The notes: generated from the sequence alone by a model not told the origin. Positions 32,871 through 41,540 are shown, counted from the first letter of the stretch. The stretch is DNA of 64,000 nt from Sediminibacillus massiliensis (GCF_900156915.1 NZ_LT732535.1:3054838-3118837); one strand, 5' to 3'. Numbers and translations are program-made.

Positions 32871-33299
32871 TTGAGAACAATCCGGAATTTAATCATTATT
32901 CTGTCTATACTCGGTACTCTTGGTTATATTGTTGTTCACTTTGGTGCAGATTTCGTAGCGAATTTGACAATGGACAAAGTAAGAGAAGGCATGGACTTAA
33001 ATTCAGAAGAACTGAATGGAACAAAGACGTTGGAAAAAAATCCAGAGCTGCAGGCTTTTCTTGCTGATGTACCAGAAATAGATCAAAGCAGCCTGCCGTT
33101 CGATACCAAAGAAGAAGCGGTGAAAAAATTAGCTCCGAAATTCAGCATCGGTGAATTGCAAGAGCTGCGGGAATATGCAGGGACATCCATGACAGAAGAT
33201 CAACAAGAAGAACTGTTGAACAAGCTGAAGGAGAAGCTGACCAAACAAGAGATAGATGCAGTGAAAGTGATCCTCTATAAAGAACTCTATCAACAATAA
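32871..33299 (+). CDS. Membrane-anchored protein of unknown function, 142 aa
   Basis: The N-terminus is a single anchor or signal helix (IIILSILGTLGYIVVHFGADF), followed by a soluble helical domain of about 115 residues rich in Lys/Glu (KFSIGELQELREYAGTSMTED, LLNKLKEKLTKQEIDAVKVIL). It would sit outside the membrane. The start is TTG, with GAGG 7 bases upstream; an overlapping ATG frame of 66 codons is judged a shadow. It lies 12 bases ahead of the EAL gene and may be co-expressed. I do not recognise the family. Confidence 0.7.
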   Translation: MRTIRNLIIILSILGTLGYIVVHFGADFVANLTMDKVREGMDLNSEELNGTKTLEKNPELQAFLADVPEIDQSSLPFDTKEEAVKKLAPKFSIGELQELREYAGTSMTEDQQEELLNKLKEKLTKQEIDAVKVILYKELYQQ

Positions 33300-33311
33300 G
33301 GAAGTGTGGGA

Positions 33312-34346
33312 ATGAGCACTAGAAAAAAATGTGTGGAATGCGGATTGCCGTTTTCCATTCATGACAGAGGATATTTATACTTATACACAAAATCTTCAGC
33401 CGAGGATGCTATTGAATTTGCAGAAATTCCTTTTGAAGAGCTGGACTGGCACTTGGTCAGGGCCGGCTATTACAGCAAGGATCATTTAAAAGACTTGGTC
33501 CAGACCGTTCAACATAGGACAGAAACCGAGTGGCTTGCCTATACTGGAACAGAGGAACAGATAAAACAGCCAATGATACCGCTCGGCAAACTTGCACAGC
33601 GGCTGGAGAATGAACAAGTAGTGAATTTTATTGCAACGGGGCAGTTTGTCAATCATTTTCAGCCGATTGTTTCTTTATCTGATTACCATGTTTATGGATA
33701 TGAATCTTTGCTTCGCAGTGGCGAAAGGGAAATCAATGTTTCACCCGTGCAGTTATTCGAAGTGGCGCAGAACACGGGGTTGAATTCTTTATTGGATCAG
33801 AAAGCCAGGGAAACCGCCATTAGGTCGAGAGTGAATAATATTCCACATGGAGTGAAAAGTTTTATTAATTTCCTGCCATCTACTATCTATAATCCGGCAT
33901 TTTGTTTGAGGCACACTTTTTCAGTGGTAGAAAAGTATGATGTAGCACCGGACAATCTTGTTTTCGAAGTGGTGGAAACAGAGAAAATCAACAATATCCC
34001 TTTACTCAAGGATATACTTGATACGTATAAAGAATCCGGAGTGAAAGTTGCTCTGGATGATTTGGGGTCCGGATTTGCAACAGTGGAAATGCTGAAAACC
34101 TTGTCACCGGATTATGTGAAAATAGACCGTTCTTACGTTTCCTATTGCGATCAATCCAGAGAAAAACAACAGTTCCTTGAAGAAGTAATGAGAATCGCCC
34201 GTGGCATGGGAATCAGAGTGCTTGCGGAAGGTATTGAAAGAAAAGAGGAATTGGAATACTGCCAATCTATCCAAGTGGATTTGGCACAGGGTTACTACAT
34301 AGGTAAGCCGGAGGCAGAACCTTTAAGAGAAATCCAGTTCAATTGA
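33312..34346 (+). CDS. EAL-domain cyclic-di-GMP phosphodiesterase, 344 aa
   Basis: The first 90 residues form a small domain with C-x2-C (CVECGLPF) of unknown type. From about 98 on there is a complete EAL domain: YGYESLLRS (Glu), FINFLPS (Asn), FEVVETE (Glu), ALDDLGSGFA (Asp-Asp), VKIDRSYV (Lys), AEGIE (Glu) and QGYYIGKP (Gln). Every catalytic position I can check is kept, so it is probably an active phosphodiesterase, soluble and without a GGDEF partner. ATG at 33312 has AAGGAAG 7 bases upstream; an in-frame GTG six bases earlier is less likely. Confidence 0.9.
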   Translation: MSTRKKCVECGLPFSIHDRGYLYLYTKSSAEDAIEFAEIPFEELDWHLVRAGYYSKDHLKDLVQTVQHRTETEWLAYTGTEEQIKQPMIPLGKLAQRLENEQVVNFIATGQFVNHFQPIVSLSDYHVYGYESLLRSGEREINVSPVQLFEVAQNTGLNSLLDQKARETAIRSRVNNIPHGVKSFINFLPSTIYNPAFCLRHTFSVVEKYDVAPDNLVFEVVETEKINNIPLLKDILDTYKESGVKVALDDLGSGFATVEMLKTLSPDYVKIDRSYVSYCDQSREKQQFLEEVMRIARGMGIRVLAEGIERKEELEYCQSIQVDLAQGYYIGKPEAEPLREIQFN

Positions 34347-34385
34347 AAAATCCGGAAGACCCCGATATGAGGTCTTCCGGATTTT
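34347..34385. terminator. Bidirectional terminator
   Basis: AAAATCCGGAAGACC pairs with GGTCTTCCGGATTTT between the convergent EAL and MFS genes. Confidence 0.9.
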
Positions 34386-34387
34386 CT

Positions 34388-35593
34388 TTATGATGACTGG
34401 TCCGATACAACATGTTGATCTCTTCCTGCCCCTAATCCGAAACCGGCCATTACAAGGGAAACGATTAGAATTGTAAAGAGCGGTGCAGACCAATTTTGTG
34501 TGGCATCGTAAAGGTAACCGATCACGATGGGTCCGGTAGCAGCGAGCAGGTAGCCGAAGGATTGAGCCATACCCGACAATTCGGCGGCCTGCCTGTGGTT
34601 GGCAGAACGCATGCTGAGGAAAGCGAGGGCAAGGCTTATACTCGCTCCCAAGGCAAATCCGATCAAGGTGATAGAAAAGACCAAAAACGGCAAGGAATTT
34701 CCCAGTAATAAGCCACCGTAACCTGTAAGTGCAAAGCAACCTATAGCCAATATGATCCCTTGCTGATTCTTGAAGCGACCTGCAATAATAGGCGCCAGAA
34801 AGGTTGCCGGCAGACTTATGAACTGCATGTAGGAAAGCAGCCAACCCGCAGTTCCAATCGCGAGCCCAAAGTCATGCAATATTTCCGGAAGCCATGAAAT
34901 CGTTACATAAAATAAAAAGGATTGGGTCCCCATGAATAATGTGACCTGCCATGCAAGCGGTGATTTGATCAAATCATTGCTGGAAGGTTTGAAAAAATGC
35001 TGTACGGTCTCAGGCTGTGTCCGGGAAGAGGGCAACAAATAGAGCCAGATCAGAATCCCGATTCCAACTAAGCCGGCCCAACTGAACAAGGACAATTGCC
35101 ACCCTAAGTCCAAGTTGTTTGCCAACGGAACACTGAGCCCTGAAGCCAGGGCTGCGAATGTCGACATACAAGTAGAGTACACACTTGTCATCAAACCTAC
35201 TTTATCAGGGAACTTCTCTTTGATGAGGCCTGGAAGCAAGACGTTGCAAATAGCAATACCCATCCCGATCATCGTCGTACCCATGTATAAAGTGAAGGTA
35301 AAGGCGATCGAACGGACGCTGATGCCGATGAGCAGAAAGACAAGCCCGAAGAGAAGTGCCCGTTCATTTCCCACTTTTCTGCTGATCGCAGGGGCAATCG
35401 GTGATATGAAAGCAAAGGCCAGCAACGGCAGGCTTGTGATCAATCCAGCGCTCCAATTTGAAAGTCCGATGGCATCACGGATCGTTCCGATTAACGGACC
35501 GACAGAAGTAATTGCGGGCCTCAAATTGAATGCGACAAAGATAATACCGATTATAAGTAATTTGTGATGATGTCTAACGAGAAAACTGGACAT
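34388..35593 (-). CDS. MFS transporter of the CynX/NimT family, 401 aa
   Basis: Twelve predicted membrane helices. The N-terminal FVAFNLRPAITSVGPLIGTIRD is the signature of the CynX/NimT (cyanate or nitroimidazole) family, and the second half has QAAELSGMAQSFGYLLAATGP. B. subtilis YycB is similar. The substrate is unknown. CAGGAG lies 9 bases before the ATG of MSSFLVRHH; an in-frame upstream start is possible but lacks a site. Confidence 0.9.
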   Translation of the reverse strand: MSSFLVRHHHKLLIIGIIFVAFNLRPAITSVGPLIGTIRDAIGLSNWSAGLITSLPLLAFAFISPIAPAISRKVGNERALLFGLVFLLIGISVRSIAFTFTLYMGTTMIGMGIAICNVLLPGLIKEKFPDKVGLMTSVYSTCMSTFAALASGLSVPLANNLDLGWQLSLFSWAGLVGIGILIWLYLLPSSRTQPETVQHFFKPSSNDLIKSPLAWQVTLFMGTQSFLFYVTISWLPEILHDFGLAIGTAGWLLSYMQFISLPATFLAPIIAGRFKNQQGIILAIGCFALTGYGGLLLGNSLPFLVFSITLIGFALGASISLALAFLSMRSANHRQAAELSGMAQSFGYLLAATGPIVIGYLYDATQNWSAPLFTILIVSLVMAGFGLGAGRDQHVVSDQSS

Positions 35594-35878
35594 GTCGATA
35601 TACTCCTGAATTAATTTGTTTGCGTTTCTATGTGGTAAAGTATAGCCCAACTATAGTAAGCTAGCAATGGAGAGGTAAGTGTTGATCAAACGTTTGTTTA
35701 ACTTGCTCAGCCAATTTTACAGCAGATAAAACGGCAATTTTTTATTTCTAATTCCTAATAAATGGTTATAATAGAAGGTAAGAAGATAAGTGCAATCACA
35801 ATGAGCAGCGTTCTATTTCCTCTTGGGGTTCAATAAAATAACAAGAAACAAGATTTATTTTAAAAAGGTTGTGTATGT

Positions 35879-36427
35879 GTGAAAAGCAATATAAAATCTG
35901 AAATTTTTTCGTGGTTAAAAACGATATCCATTGCCATTATTGTCGTATTAGTGTGCCGTAGTTTCCTTATTACACCATCGATTGTAGAAGGAGAATCCAT
36001 GATGCCCACTCTACATGATGGGGATCGTATCATTTTAAGCAAAATCGGAAAAATAGAACGGTTTGACGAGATAGCTTTCCAGGCGCCGGATTCTAGTGAT
36101 GCCTATGTGAAAAGAGTAATCGGGCTGCCAGGGGATACGATTGAAATGAGGGCAGATACTTTGCTGGTTAATGGTCAACCTATCCCGGAACCTTATCTAA
36201 AGGAATTTAAGGGAGAACTTGCAGAGGGTCAATACCTCACCAACAATTTCACCTTGAAAGAGATTACAGGGGAAACCGAAGTTCCGGAAGGCAAGTTGTT
36301 TGTGCTCGGAGACAATCGGTTAATTAGTAAGGATAGCAGATATTTCGGCTTCATTTCTCAAGAAAGTGTCATCGGCGATGTAAAATTGAGGATTTGGCCG
36401 ATCGAGTCGATAGGTTTTCCGGAATAG
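35879..36427 (+). CDS. Type I signal peptidase (SipS-like), 182 aa
   Basis: It cleaves signal peptides of secreted proteins at the outer face of the membrane. One N-terminal helix (ISIAIIVVLVCRSFLI) is followed by the catalytic serine in EGESMMPTL (about residue 40) and the lysine in YVKRVIGLPGD (about 78), then LFVLGDNRLISKDSRYFGFI. It is of the prokaryotic P type, full length for SipS/SipT. The start is GTG behind AAAGGTTG. A terminator follows. Confidence 0.94.
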   Translation: MKSNIKSEIFSWLKTISIAIIVVLVCRSFLITPSIVEGESMMPTLHDGDRIILSKIGKIERFDEIAFQAPDSSDAYVKRVIGLPGDTIEMRADTLLVNGQPIPEPYLKEFKGELAEGQYLTNNFTLKEITGETEVPEGKLFVLGDNRLISKDSRYFGFISQESVIGDVKLRIWPIESIGFPE

Positions 36428-36436
36428 AAATATAGG

Positions 36437-36479
36437 AGCTGCTACATGGTTTCATAAAACCATTAGCAGTTTTTTTTGT
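36437..36479 (+). terminator. Terminator of the signal peptidase gene
   Basis: CTGCTA-ATGGTTT pairs with AAACCAT-AGCAG and is followed by a run of eight T. Confidence 0.85.
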
Positions 36480-36509
36480 TTTTGCAACTTGAGATTGGAG
36501 CGGAGCAAA

Positions 36510-36863
36510 ATGCGATTATGGCATGAATCACTTATAACAAGACTGCCAGACAGCAATTGCTCGGGCAGCACAGGGAATGCTGTGCTCTTAGGGGAAACGG
36601 CTGGGGGAAGCCGCATTCCACTGTGAACTATGTTTTTAACTACCCGCCTTATAAGCTGTTTCAGTATCATTTACTGATTATGGACGAAATGAAAAAGCGC
36701 GGCTACAATGTTGATCCAATGTGGTATGAACCGACCTATCGGGGTAAGGCTGTAGCAGCCATATGGTTTGGCTGAAATGGGGAAGCAGGCATCGGAACAG
36801 GAAGAAGGACGATTGTACAAAGAACAAGACGACAAGTATAAACAAGAATACATGGATAACTAA
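36510..36863 (+). pseudogene. Frameshifted pyrimidine-dimer DNA glycosylase (TIGR02328 family)
   Basis: The start ATG has GGAG upstream, and the product begins MRLWHESLITRLP. A one-base loss near 36547 shifts the reading frame: the family sequence continues as RQQLLGQHRECCALRGNGWGK in the next frame, then VNYVFNYPPYKLFQYH and RGYNVDPMWYEPTYRGKAV. A second, compensating shift near 36750 restores the first frame, which runs PYGLAEMGKQASEQEEGRLY to a TAA at 36861-36863. The middle has stops in the starting frame. The intact protein would be about 118 aa and repair UV dimers. It directly precedes splAB. Sequencing error is the alternative. Confidence 0.75.
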
Positions 36864-36982
36864 AGGAAAAAGGGATATATCTCGACGCTCAGTAACGCCG
36901 GTTAAGGGACTAAGGCTTTTTATGATAAATATCAGGGAATGAGAGACACTAAGGACAAACTAATAAAAAGCAGGGTGAAGAA

Positions 36983-37240
36983 ATGGAATATAATCAGGGA
37001 TACCTTCCAGGAGAAATTGTTTATGTAATTATCAGAAACCCCCATGTCCAAGGCGTGGCGAATGTGCAAGAAGCCGCTGTTGTCTCGAGTCCCGATCAGC
37101 CGGGAGATCTATCTTTATTTTTGTATGAAACATACTACCCATTGACAGAAGAGGTTGCCGTATACCGATCCGAAGAAGAGGCTGAACAGGCTTACCAGGC
37201 TGCATTCGGGACAGATGAGATTGAGGGTCTTCATGGTTAA
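36983..37240 (+). CDS. splA: SplA, regulator of spore photoproduct lyase, 85 aa
   Basis: A small acidic SplA-domain protein: GYLPGEIVYVIIRNPHVQGVAN at the start and SLFLYETYYPLTEEVAVYRSEEEAEQAY in the second half match the Bacillus SplA layout. In B. subtilis splA lies upstream of splB and limits its expression in the forespore. Its end overlaps splB by 8 bases. No convincing sigma-G promoter was found upstream. GGGTGAAGAA lies before the ATG. Confidence 0.88.
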   Translation: MEYNQGYLPGEIVYVIIRNPHVQGVANVQEAAVVSSPDQPGDLSLFLYETYYPLTEEVAVYRSEEEAEQAYQAAFGTDEIEGLHG

Positions 37241-38261
37241 ACCGTTTGTACCGCAACTCGTTTATATAGAGCCGAGAGCCTTGGATTATCCACTTGCCCG
37301 TAAATTAAGGGACAAATTCGAGGATATGGGAATTGAAATAAGAGAAACCACTTCACATAACCAGGTCAGAAATCTGCCGGGGGATAATGATTTTCAAAAG
37401 TATAGAAATGCGAAATCAACCCTTGTTGTCGGTATCCGAAAAACACTGAAGTTCGATACCTCTAAACCTTCTGCCGAGTATGCCATTCCTTTTGCGACAG
37501 GCTGTATGGGCCACTGTCATTACTGTTATCTGCAAACCACGATGGGGAGCAAGCCATATATCCGTACTTATGTGAACACTGACGAGATATTCGAACAAGC
37601 GGAAAAATACATGAAAGAAAGAGCGCCTGAAATCACCCGTTTTGAGGCCTCTTGTACCTCTGATATCGTAGGGATCGATCATCTGACACATACACTCAAA
37701 TCAGCAATTGAATATTTCGGAAAAACCGATCACGGCAGACTTCGGTTTGTTACAAAGTTTGCCCATGTCGATCATCTGTTGGATGCCGACCATAAAGGCA
37801 GGACGAGATTCCGCTTCAGCATTAATGATGATTATGTCATTAAGTATTTTGAGCCTGGCACGTCAAGGCTTCCGGAGCGGATCGAAGCTGCCGTGAAAGT
37901 GGCAGAAGCAGGGTATCCTCTAGGTTTTATTATTGCACCGATTTATCTGCATGAAGGATGGAAGAAAGGGTATGGGGAAATGCTGGAAAGGTTGGCAGAA
38001 GCACTGCCGCAGAAAGCAAAGCAGGATCTTACCTTTGAACTGATCCAGCACCGGTTCACACAACCGGCTAAGCGGGTGATTCAAAAAAATTATCCGATGT
38101 CCAAGCTGGAACTGGATGAATCCAAGCGTAAGTGGAAATGGGGCCGGTACGGCATAGGGAAATATGTGTACACGGATCCCGAACAGGAAGAAATGAAGGA
38201 TACGTTGAAAGGGCATATCGGCAAACTTTTCCCAGACTCGAAGATAGAATACTTCACATGA
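37233..38261 (+). CDS. splB: Spore photoproduct lyase SplB, 342 aa
   Basis: A radical-SAM enzyme that reverses the thymine dimer formed in spore DNA by UV. The [4Fe-4S] motif is CMGHCHYC (C-x3-C-x2-C) near residue 90, and the catalytic cysteine lies in FEASCTSDIVGIDHL near 140. The length, 342 aa, equals the B. subtilis protein. ATG at 37233 with GAGGG upstream overlaps splA; the longer upstream frame is part of splA. It shows that the organism is a spore-former. Confidence 0.96.
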   Translation: MVKPFVPQLVYIEPRALDYPLARKLRDKFEDMGIEIRETTSHNQVRNLPGDNDFQKYRNAKSTLVVGIRKTLKFDTSKPSAEYAIPFATGCMGHCHYCYLQTTMGSKPYIRTYVNTDEIFEQAEKYMKERAPEITRFEASCTSDIVGIDHLTHTLKSAIEYFGKTDHGRLRFVTKFAHVDHLLDADHKGRTRFRFSINDDYVIKYFEPGTSRLPERIEAAVKVAEAGYPLGFIIAPIYLHEGWKKGYGEMLERLAEALPQKAKQDLTFELIQHRFTQPAKRVIQKNYPMSKLELDESKRKWKWGRYGIGKYVYTDPEQEEMKDTLKGHIGKLFPDSKIEYFT

Positions 38262-38317
38262 CGAAGATTTGACAGATCTTTGTATTCATGTTTTAGTAAA
38301 AGTAACTAAATAAAGGA

Positions 38318-38408
38318 AGTCCACTAGGGGCGCCAGATGGCTGAGATAAGGAGTAATCCTTGGTCCCTTTGAACCTGAAATGGTTAATACCAGCGTAGGA
38401 AAGTGGAG
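38318..38408 (+). promoter_or_regulatory. TPP riboswitch (THI box)
   Basis: The conserved parts are all present: ACTAGGGGCGCC, GGCTGAGAT, CCCTTTGAACCTGA and ACCAGCGTAGGAAAGT. P1 is CCACT (38321-38325) with AGTGG (38402-38406). It precedes the thiamine operon. Confidence 0.96.
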
Positions 38409-38448
38409 ACGGGATAAGTTTCATTTTTGGTTATTTATGTATGTCGAC

Positions 38449-38486
38449 AAACCGCTCCAGTTTTATCATGGAGCGGTTTTTTTGTA
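38449..38486 (+). terminator. Expression-platform terminator of the TPP riboswitch
   Basis: AAACCGCTCCA pairs with TGGAGCGGTTT and is followed by a T run, 43 bases after the aptamer and 71 bases before tenA. Confidence 0.85.
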
Positions 38487-38525
38487 TGTAAAAACCGGGC
38501 CAGTTTGAGCTGATTCCTGCATGTA

Positions 38526-38552
38526 AGTGGACTTCCTCCAATTGAGGAGGAA
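38526..38552 (+). promoter_or_regulatory. Shine-Dalgarno-sequestering hairpin before tenA
   Basis: TTCCTCC (38533-38539) pairs perfectly with GGAGGAA (38546-38552), which contains the tenA ribosome binding site. The preceding AGTGGACTTCCT (38526-38537) is fully complementary to AGGAAGTCCACT at 38314-38325 in the aptamer's 5' strand, so a competing long-range pairing could expose the site. Confidence 0.6.
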
Positions 38553-38556
38553 TTAG

Positions 38557-39261
38557 ATGACATTCACAGACGATTTAAGAAAAAGGGCAGACAACATTTA
38601 TGAAGGGATTTTTCACCACCCCTTTATTAAAGGAATCGCGGAAGGAAATATTCCGAAAGAAGCTTTGATCCACTATGTGAAAGCAGATTATGAATATTTG
38701 AGTGCTTTCAATCGAGTTTATGGTATTGCCATTTCCAAATGTGCAGAGCGGGAGGATATGAGTTTTTTTCAAGAGCAGATTGGATTCGTCCTGAATAGTG
38801 AAATTCATCCCCATGAAAATTTCTGTGAGGTAGCAGGAGTCGATTACGATGATTTACAGGGAAATCCGCTCCCTCCGACAGCTGATCACTATGTCAGCCA
38901 TATGATGAAAACAGCCATGGGAGGAAGCATTGGGGAATTGCTTGCGGCCCTGCTTCCATGTCCATGGACATATTTGGAAATCGGTCAGTATATCATGGAA
39001 AATCACCATCCGCAGGCTTCCCACCCTTTTCATGAATGGATCACCTTTTATGCGCAAGGCGAGATAAGAGGTGTCACAGCAGAAATCAGGCGTAAACTCG
39101 ACAGATGGGCTGAGACGGCAAGTAGCACAGATAAAGAAAAGGCAGCAACTGCTTTCATTAAGAGCTGCCAGCTTGAGTACAAATTCTGGGACATGGCTTA
39201 TGAAGAGGAAGAATGGCCTTTTGCCTTTGAATTAAGTCAAATCGGGGAGGGGATCAAATGA
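38557..39261 (+). CDS. tenA: Aminopyrimidine aminohydrolase / thiaminase II TenA, 234 aa
   Basis: TenA salvages thiamine breakdown products to hydroxymethylpyrimidine. The helical TENA/THI-4 domain covers the whole protein: HHPFIKGIAEGNIPKEALIHYVKADYEYL near residue 20, SEIHPHENFC near 90, ALLPCPWTYLEIG near 133 with the catalytic Cys, and CQLEYKFWDMAYEEEEW near the end. GGAGG lies 6 bases before ATG. It is first in the thiamine operon. Confidence 0.95.
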   Translation: MTFTDDLRKRADNIYEGIFHHPFIKGIAEGNIPKEALIHYVKADYEYLSAFNRVYGIAISKCAEREDMSFFQEQIGFVLNSEIHPHENFCEVAGVDYDDLQGNPLPPTADHYVSHMMKTAMGGSIGELLAALLPCPWTYLEIGQYIMENHHPQASHPFHEWITFYAQGEIRGVTAEIRRKLDRWAETASSTDKEKAATAFIKSCQLEYKFWDMAYEEEEWPFAFELSQIGEGIK

Positions 39262-40097
39262 CGGCGATAGCAAGTGCTTTGACTATAGCCGGCACGGATC
39301 CCACCGGCGGTGCAGGAATCCAGGCCGATTTGAAAAGTTTTCAGGAGAGAGAAGTGTACGGGATGAGTGTCGTGACATCAGTAGTCGCCCAAAATACCCT
39401 TGGAGTGGAAGATGTTTATCATTTGCCAATCTCTTTTCTGGAAAAACAACTTCATGCCGTATTGAATGATATTGAGCCCCAGGCTGTCAAGACAGGTATG
39501 ATTGCAAAGAAAGAAATGATGGAACTGATTGCATCGGAAATCAGCAGGCATTCAGTCCCCTATGTAATCGACCCAGTGATGGTGGCTAAAAGCGGTCACT
39601 CGCTAATGGAAGACGAATCAAAAAAAGTGATCAGGGACCAGCTTGTCCCTTTGGCAGCCGTTGTTACTCCGAATGTGCCAGAAGCAGAGATATTGGTAGG
39701 TTTCGAGATTCATAATAAACAAGATTCTGAAAGGGCGGCCAAACGAATAGTTAGTGAACTGGGAGCCACAGCTGCCGTAGTGAAAGGCGGTCACTTGGAA
39801 GGCGAAGCTTTGGACGTTTTATATGATGGCAGCGATTATTATTACTTTGCGTCATCGCGGACAGAAACCAAGCATACACACGGGACGGGCTGCACTTTTT
39901 CCGCCGTTATAACAGCAGAATTGGCCAAAGGCAGGAGTATTGCCGATGCCGTTGCGACTGCCAAAGCATTTATCACAGATGCTATCAGCTATTCTCTCGA
40001 AATAGGTAAAGGGAATGGCCCGACTAACCATTGGGGCTACCGGATCAAAGGGGTTCCTGCTCATTTAGGAGGGATGAATCGTGAACGGAATTACTAA
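39258..40097 (+). CDS. thiD: Hydroxymethylpyrimidine (phosphate) kinase ThiD, 279 aa
   Basis: ThiD phosphorylates HMP and HMP-P. Ribokinase-like fold: substrate loop IAGTDPTGGAGIQADLKSFQE near 10, AVKTGMI near 77, VIDPVMVAKSG near 103 and the anion hole THGTGCTFSA near 215 with the catalytic Cys. Its ATG overlaps the tenA stop (ATGA), with GGGGAGGGG upstream. Confidence 0.95.
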   Translation: MTAIASALTIAGTDPTGGAGIQADLKSFQEREVYGMSVVTSVVAQNTLGVEDVYHLPISFLEKQLHAVLNDIEPQAVKTGMIAKKEMMELIASEISRHSVPYVIDPVMVAKSGHSLMEDESKKVIRDQLVPLAAVVTPNVPEAEILVGFEIHNKQDSERAAKRIVSELGATAAVVKGGHLEGEALDVLYDGSDYYYFASSRTETKHTHGTGCTFSAVITAELAKGRSIADAVATAKAFITDAISYSLEIGKGNGPTNHWGYRIKGVPAHLGGMNRERNY

Positions 40098-40896
40098 TTT
40101 ATTGATCAAATTAAGGGAAGAAAAGCCATTGATCCATAATATCACTAACAATGTAGTGATTAATTTTACTGCCAACGGATTGCTGGCTTTGGGAGCCTCA
40201 CCGGTGATGGCCAATGCCGGGGAGGAGGCGGCCGATATGGCTGGAGTAGCCGATGCTCTAATTCTCAATATCGGCACACTTACGAGTCCACAAGTAGAAG
40301 CCATGATTCTTGCAGGGAAAGCGGCCAATCAAAAAGGTATTCCTGTAGTGTTTGATCCAGTAGGAGTGGGGGCGACACCTTACCGTAACCAATCGGCCAA
40401 ACGGATTCTGGATGAGGTCGAAGTATCGATCATCAGAGGTAATGCCGGGGAGATAGCGTTCCTTGCCGGAGTTGATACACAAATGAAAGGAGTGGATTCT
40501 GCTTTTGCGGGCAATAATCGGGCCATTGCCATTAAGGCCGCTGACAATCTCGGGATTCCCGTTATTGTCACTGGAGCAGAAGATATCATCACGGATGGGG
40601 TAAAAGGATTTACTGTGAGTAATGGAAATCCACTTCTAACCAAAGTTACCGGTGCAGGCTGTTTGTTAAGCTCTGTTGTCGGTGCTTTCTTGGCTGTTGG
40701 GGAAGACAGTCTGGAAGCTGCGGCTGCGGCAGTGAGTGCGTACGGGGTTGCTGCAGAAATAGCTGTAGCCGATGGTAACGGTCCGGGTACCTTCCAACCT
40801 GCATTCCTGGATAGTCTTTATTTGATCACGGAAAAGATATTAGAGAAAAAAGCAACCATCAATGAATGGATAGAAAGCGAGATTGTGCATGAATAA
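40081..40896 (+). CDS. thiM: Hydroxyethylthiazole kinase ThiM, 271 aa
   Basis: ThiM phosphorylates the thiazole alcohol for salvage. Landmarks: PLIHNITNNVVINFTANGLLALGASPVMA near residue 15, VVFDPVGVGATPYR near 89, IIRGNAGEIAFLAG near 115 and TKVTGAGCLLSSVVGAFLA near 188 with the catalytic Cys. The start is GTG, with GGAGGG upstream, overlapping thiD by 17 bases. Confidence 0.95.
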   Translation: MNGITNLLIKLREEKPLIHNITNNVVINFTANGLLALGASPVMANAGEEAADMAGVADALILNIGTLTSPQVEAMILAGKAANQKGIPVVFDPVGVGATPYRNQSAKRILDEVEVSIIRGNAGEIAFLAGVDTQMKGVDSAFAGNNRAIAIKAADNLGIPVIVTGAEDIITDGVKGFTVSNGNPLLTKVTGAGCLLSSVVGAFLAVGEDSLEAAAAAVSAYGVAAEIAVADGNGPGTFQPAFLDSLYLITEKILEKKATINEWIESEIVHE

Positions 40897-41524
40897 AAAT
40901 ATGCTGCGTAATTACTTCATCATGGGTACAAACAATTGTACCGGTGATCCGCTGATTGTACTGGAAAAGGCATTGCGAGGCGGCATTACCGCTTTTCAGT
41001 TTCGGGAAAAAGGACCCGGGGCCAAAATGGGGGAGGAAAAAAAGTCTCTTGCTGCTGATATGAAACAACTATGTAATCGATATGGGGTGCCGTTCTTTGT
41101 CAATGATGATGTCTCTTTGGCCTTGGAAGTAAAGGCTGATGGGGTCCATATAGGACAGGAGGATGAACCGATCACCTCTGTAAAGAAATATTGCCAGGAA
41201 GATTTTATCATCGGAGTTTCTGCTACCAATGTTAAGGAGGCAAGACAGGCCGTTGCTGATGGTGCGGATTATATAGGAGCAGGCCCCGTATTTGCTACGA
41301 AAACAAAGACAGATGCCAAAACCCCGATTGGGTTGGAAGGGATAAAGGAAATAAGCCGGCTCGCTGGCGGTACCCCTGTAGTAGCGATTGGAGGCATCAA
41401 TGCTTCCAATGCCAAAGCCATCATGGATTCAGGTGCAGCCGGGATTTCAATTATTTCCGCGATCAGCCAGGCAGATGAACCAGAAAGTGCCGCCCGGGAA
41501 TTAAGCAGTCTGACAGAGTTTTAA
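40889..41524 (+). CDS. thiE: Thiamine-phosphate synthase ThiE, 211 aa
   Basis: ThiE joins HMP pyrophosphate and thiazole phosphate. TIM-barrel landmarks: ITAFQFREKGPG near residue 33, PFFVNDDVSLALEVKADGVHIGQED near 71, GVSATN, DYIGAGPVFATKTKTDA near 132 and PVVAIGGINASN near 170. ATG at 40889 overlaps the thiM stop by 8 bases; its ribosome binding site is weak, so coupling to thiM is likely. A TTG six bases upstream is also in frame. The operon ends at a terminator. Confidence 0.94.
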   Translation: MNKNMLRNYFIMGTNNCTGDPLIVLEKALRGGITAFQFREKGPGAKMGEEKKSLAADMKQLCNRYGVPFFVNDDVSLALEVKADGVHIGQEDEPITSVKKYCQEDFIIGVSATNVKEARQAVADGADYIGAGPVFATKTKTDAKTPIGLEGIKEISRLAGGTPVVAIGGINASNAKAIMDSGAAGISIISAISQADEPESAARELSSLTEF

Positions 41525-41540
41525 AAAGAATATAGTGAAA

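Noticed and set aside
32867-33067. An ATG-started 66-codon frame overlapping the TTG-started 142-aa gene
   Set aside because: The overlapping frame encodes a typical anchor helix plus charged domain, is longer and has suitable ribosome binding site spacing; the 66-codon frame has an erratic composition.
36557-36775. A stand-alone 72-codon gene
   Set aside because: It is the middle part of the frameshifted glycosylase; it has no start site of its own.
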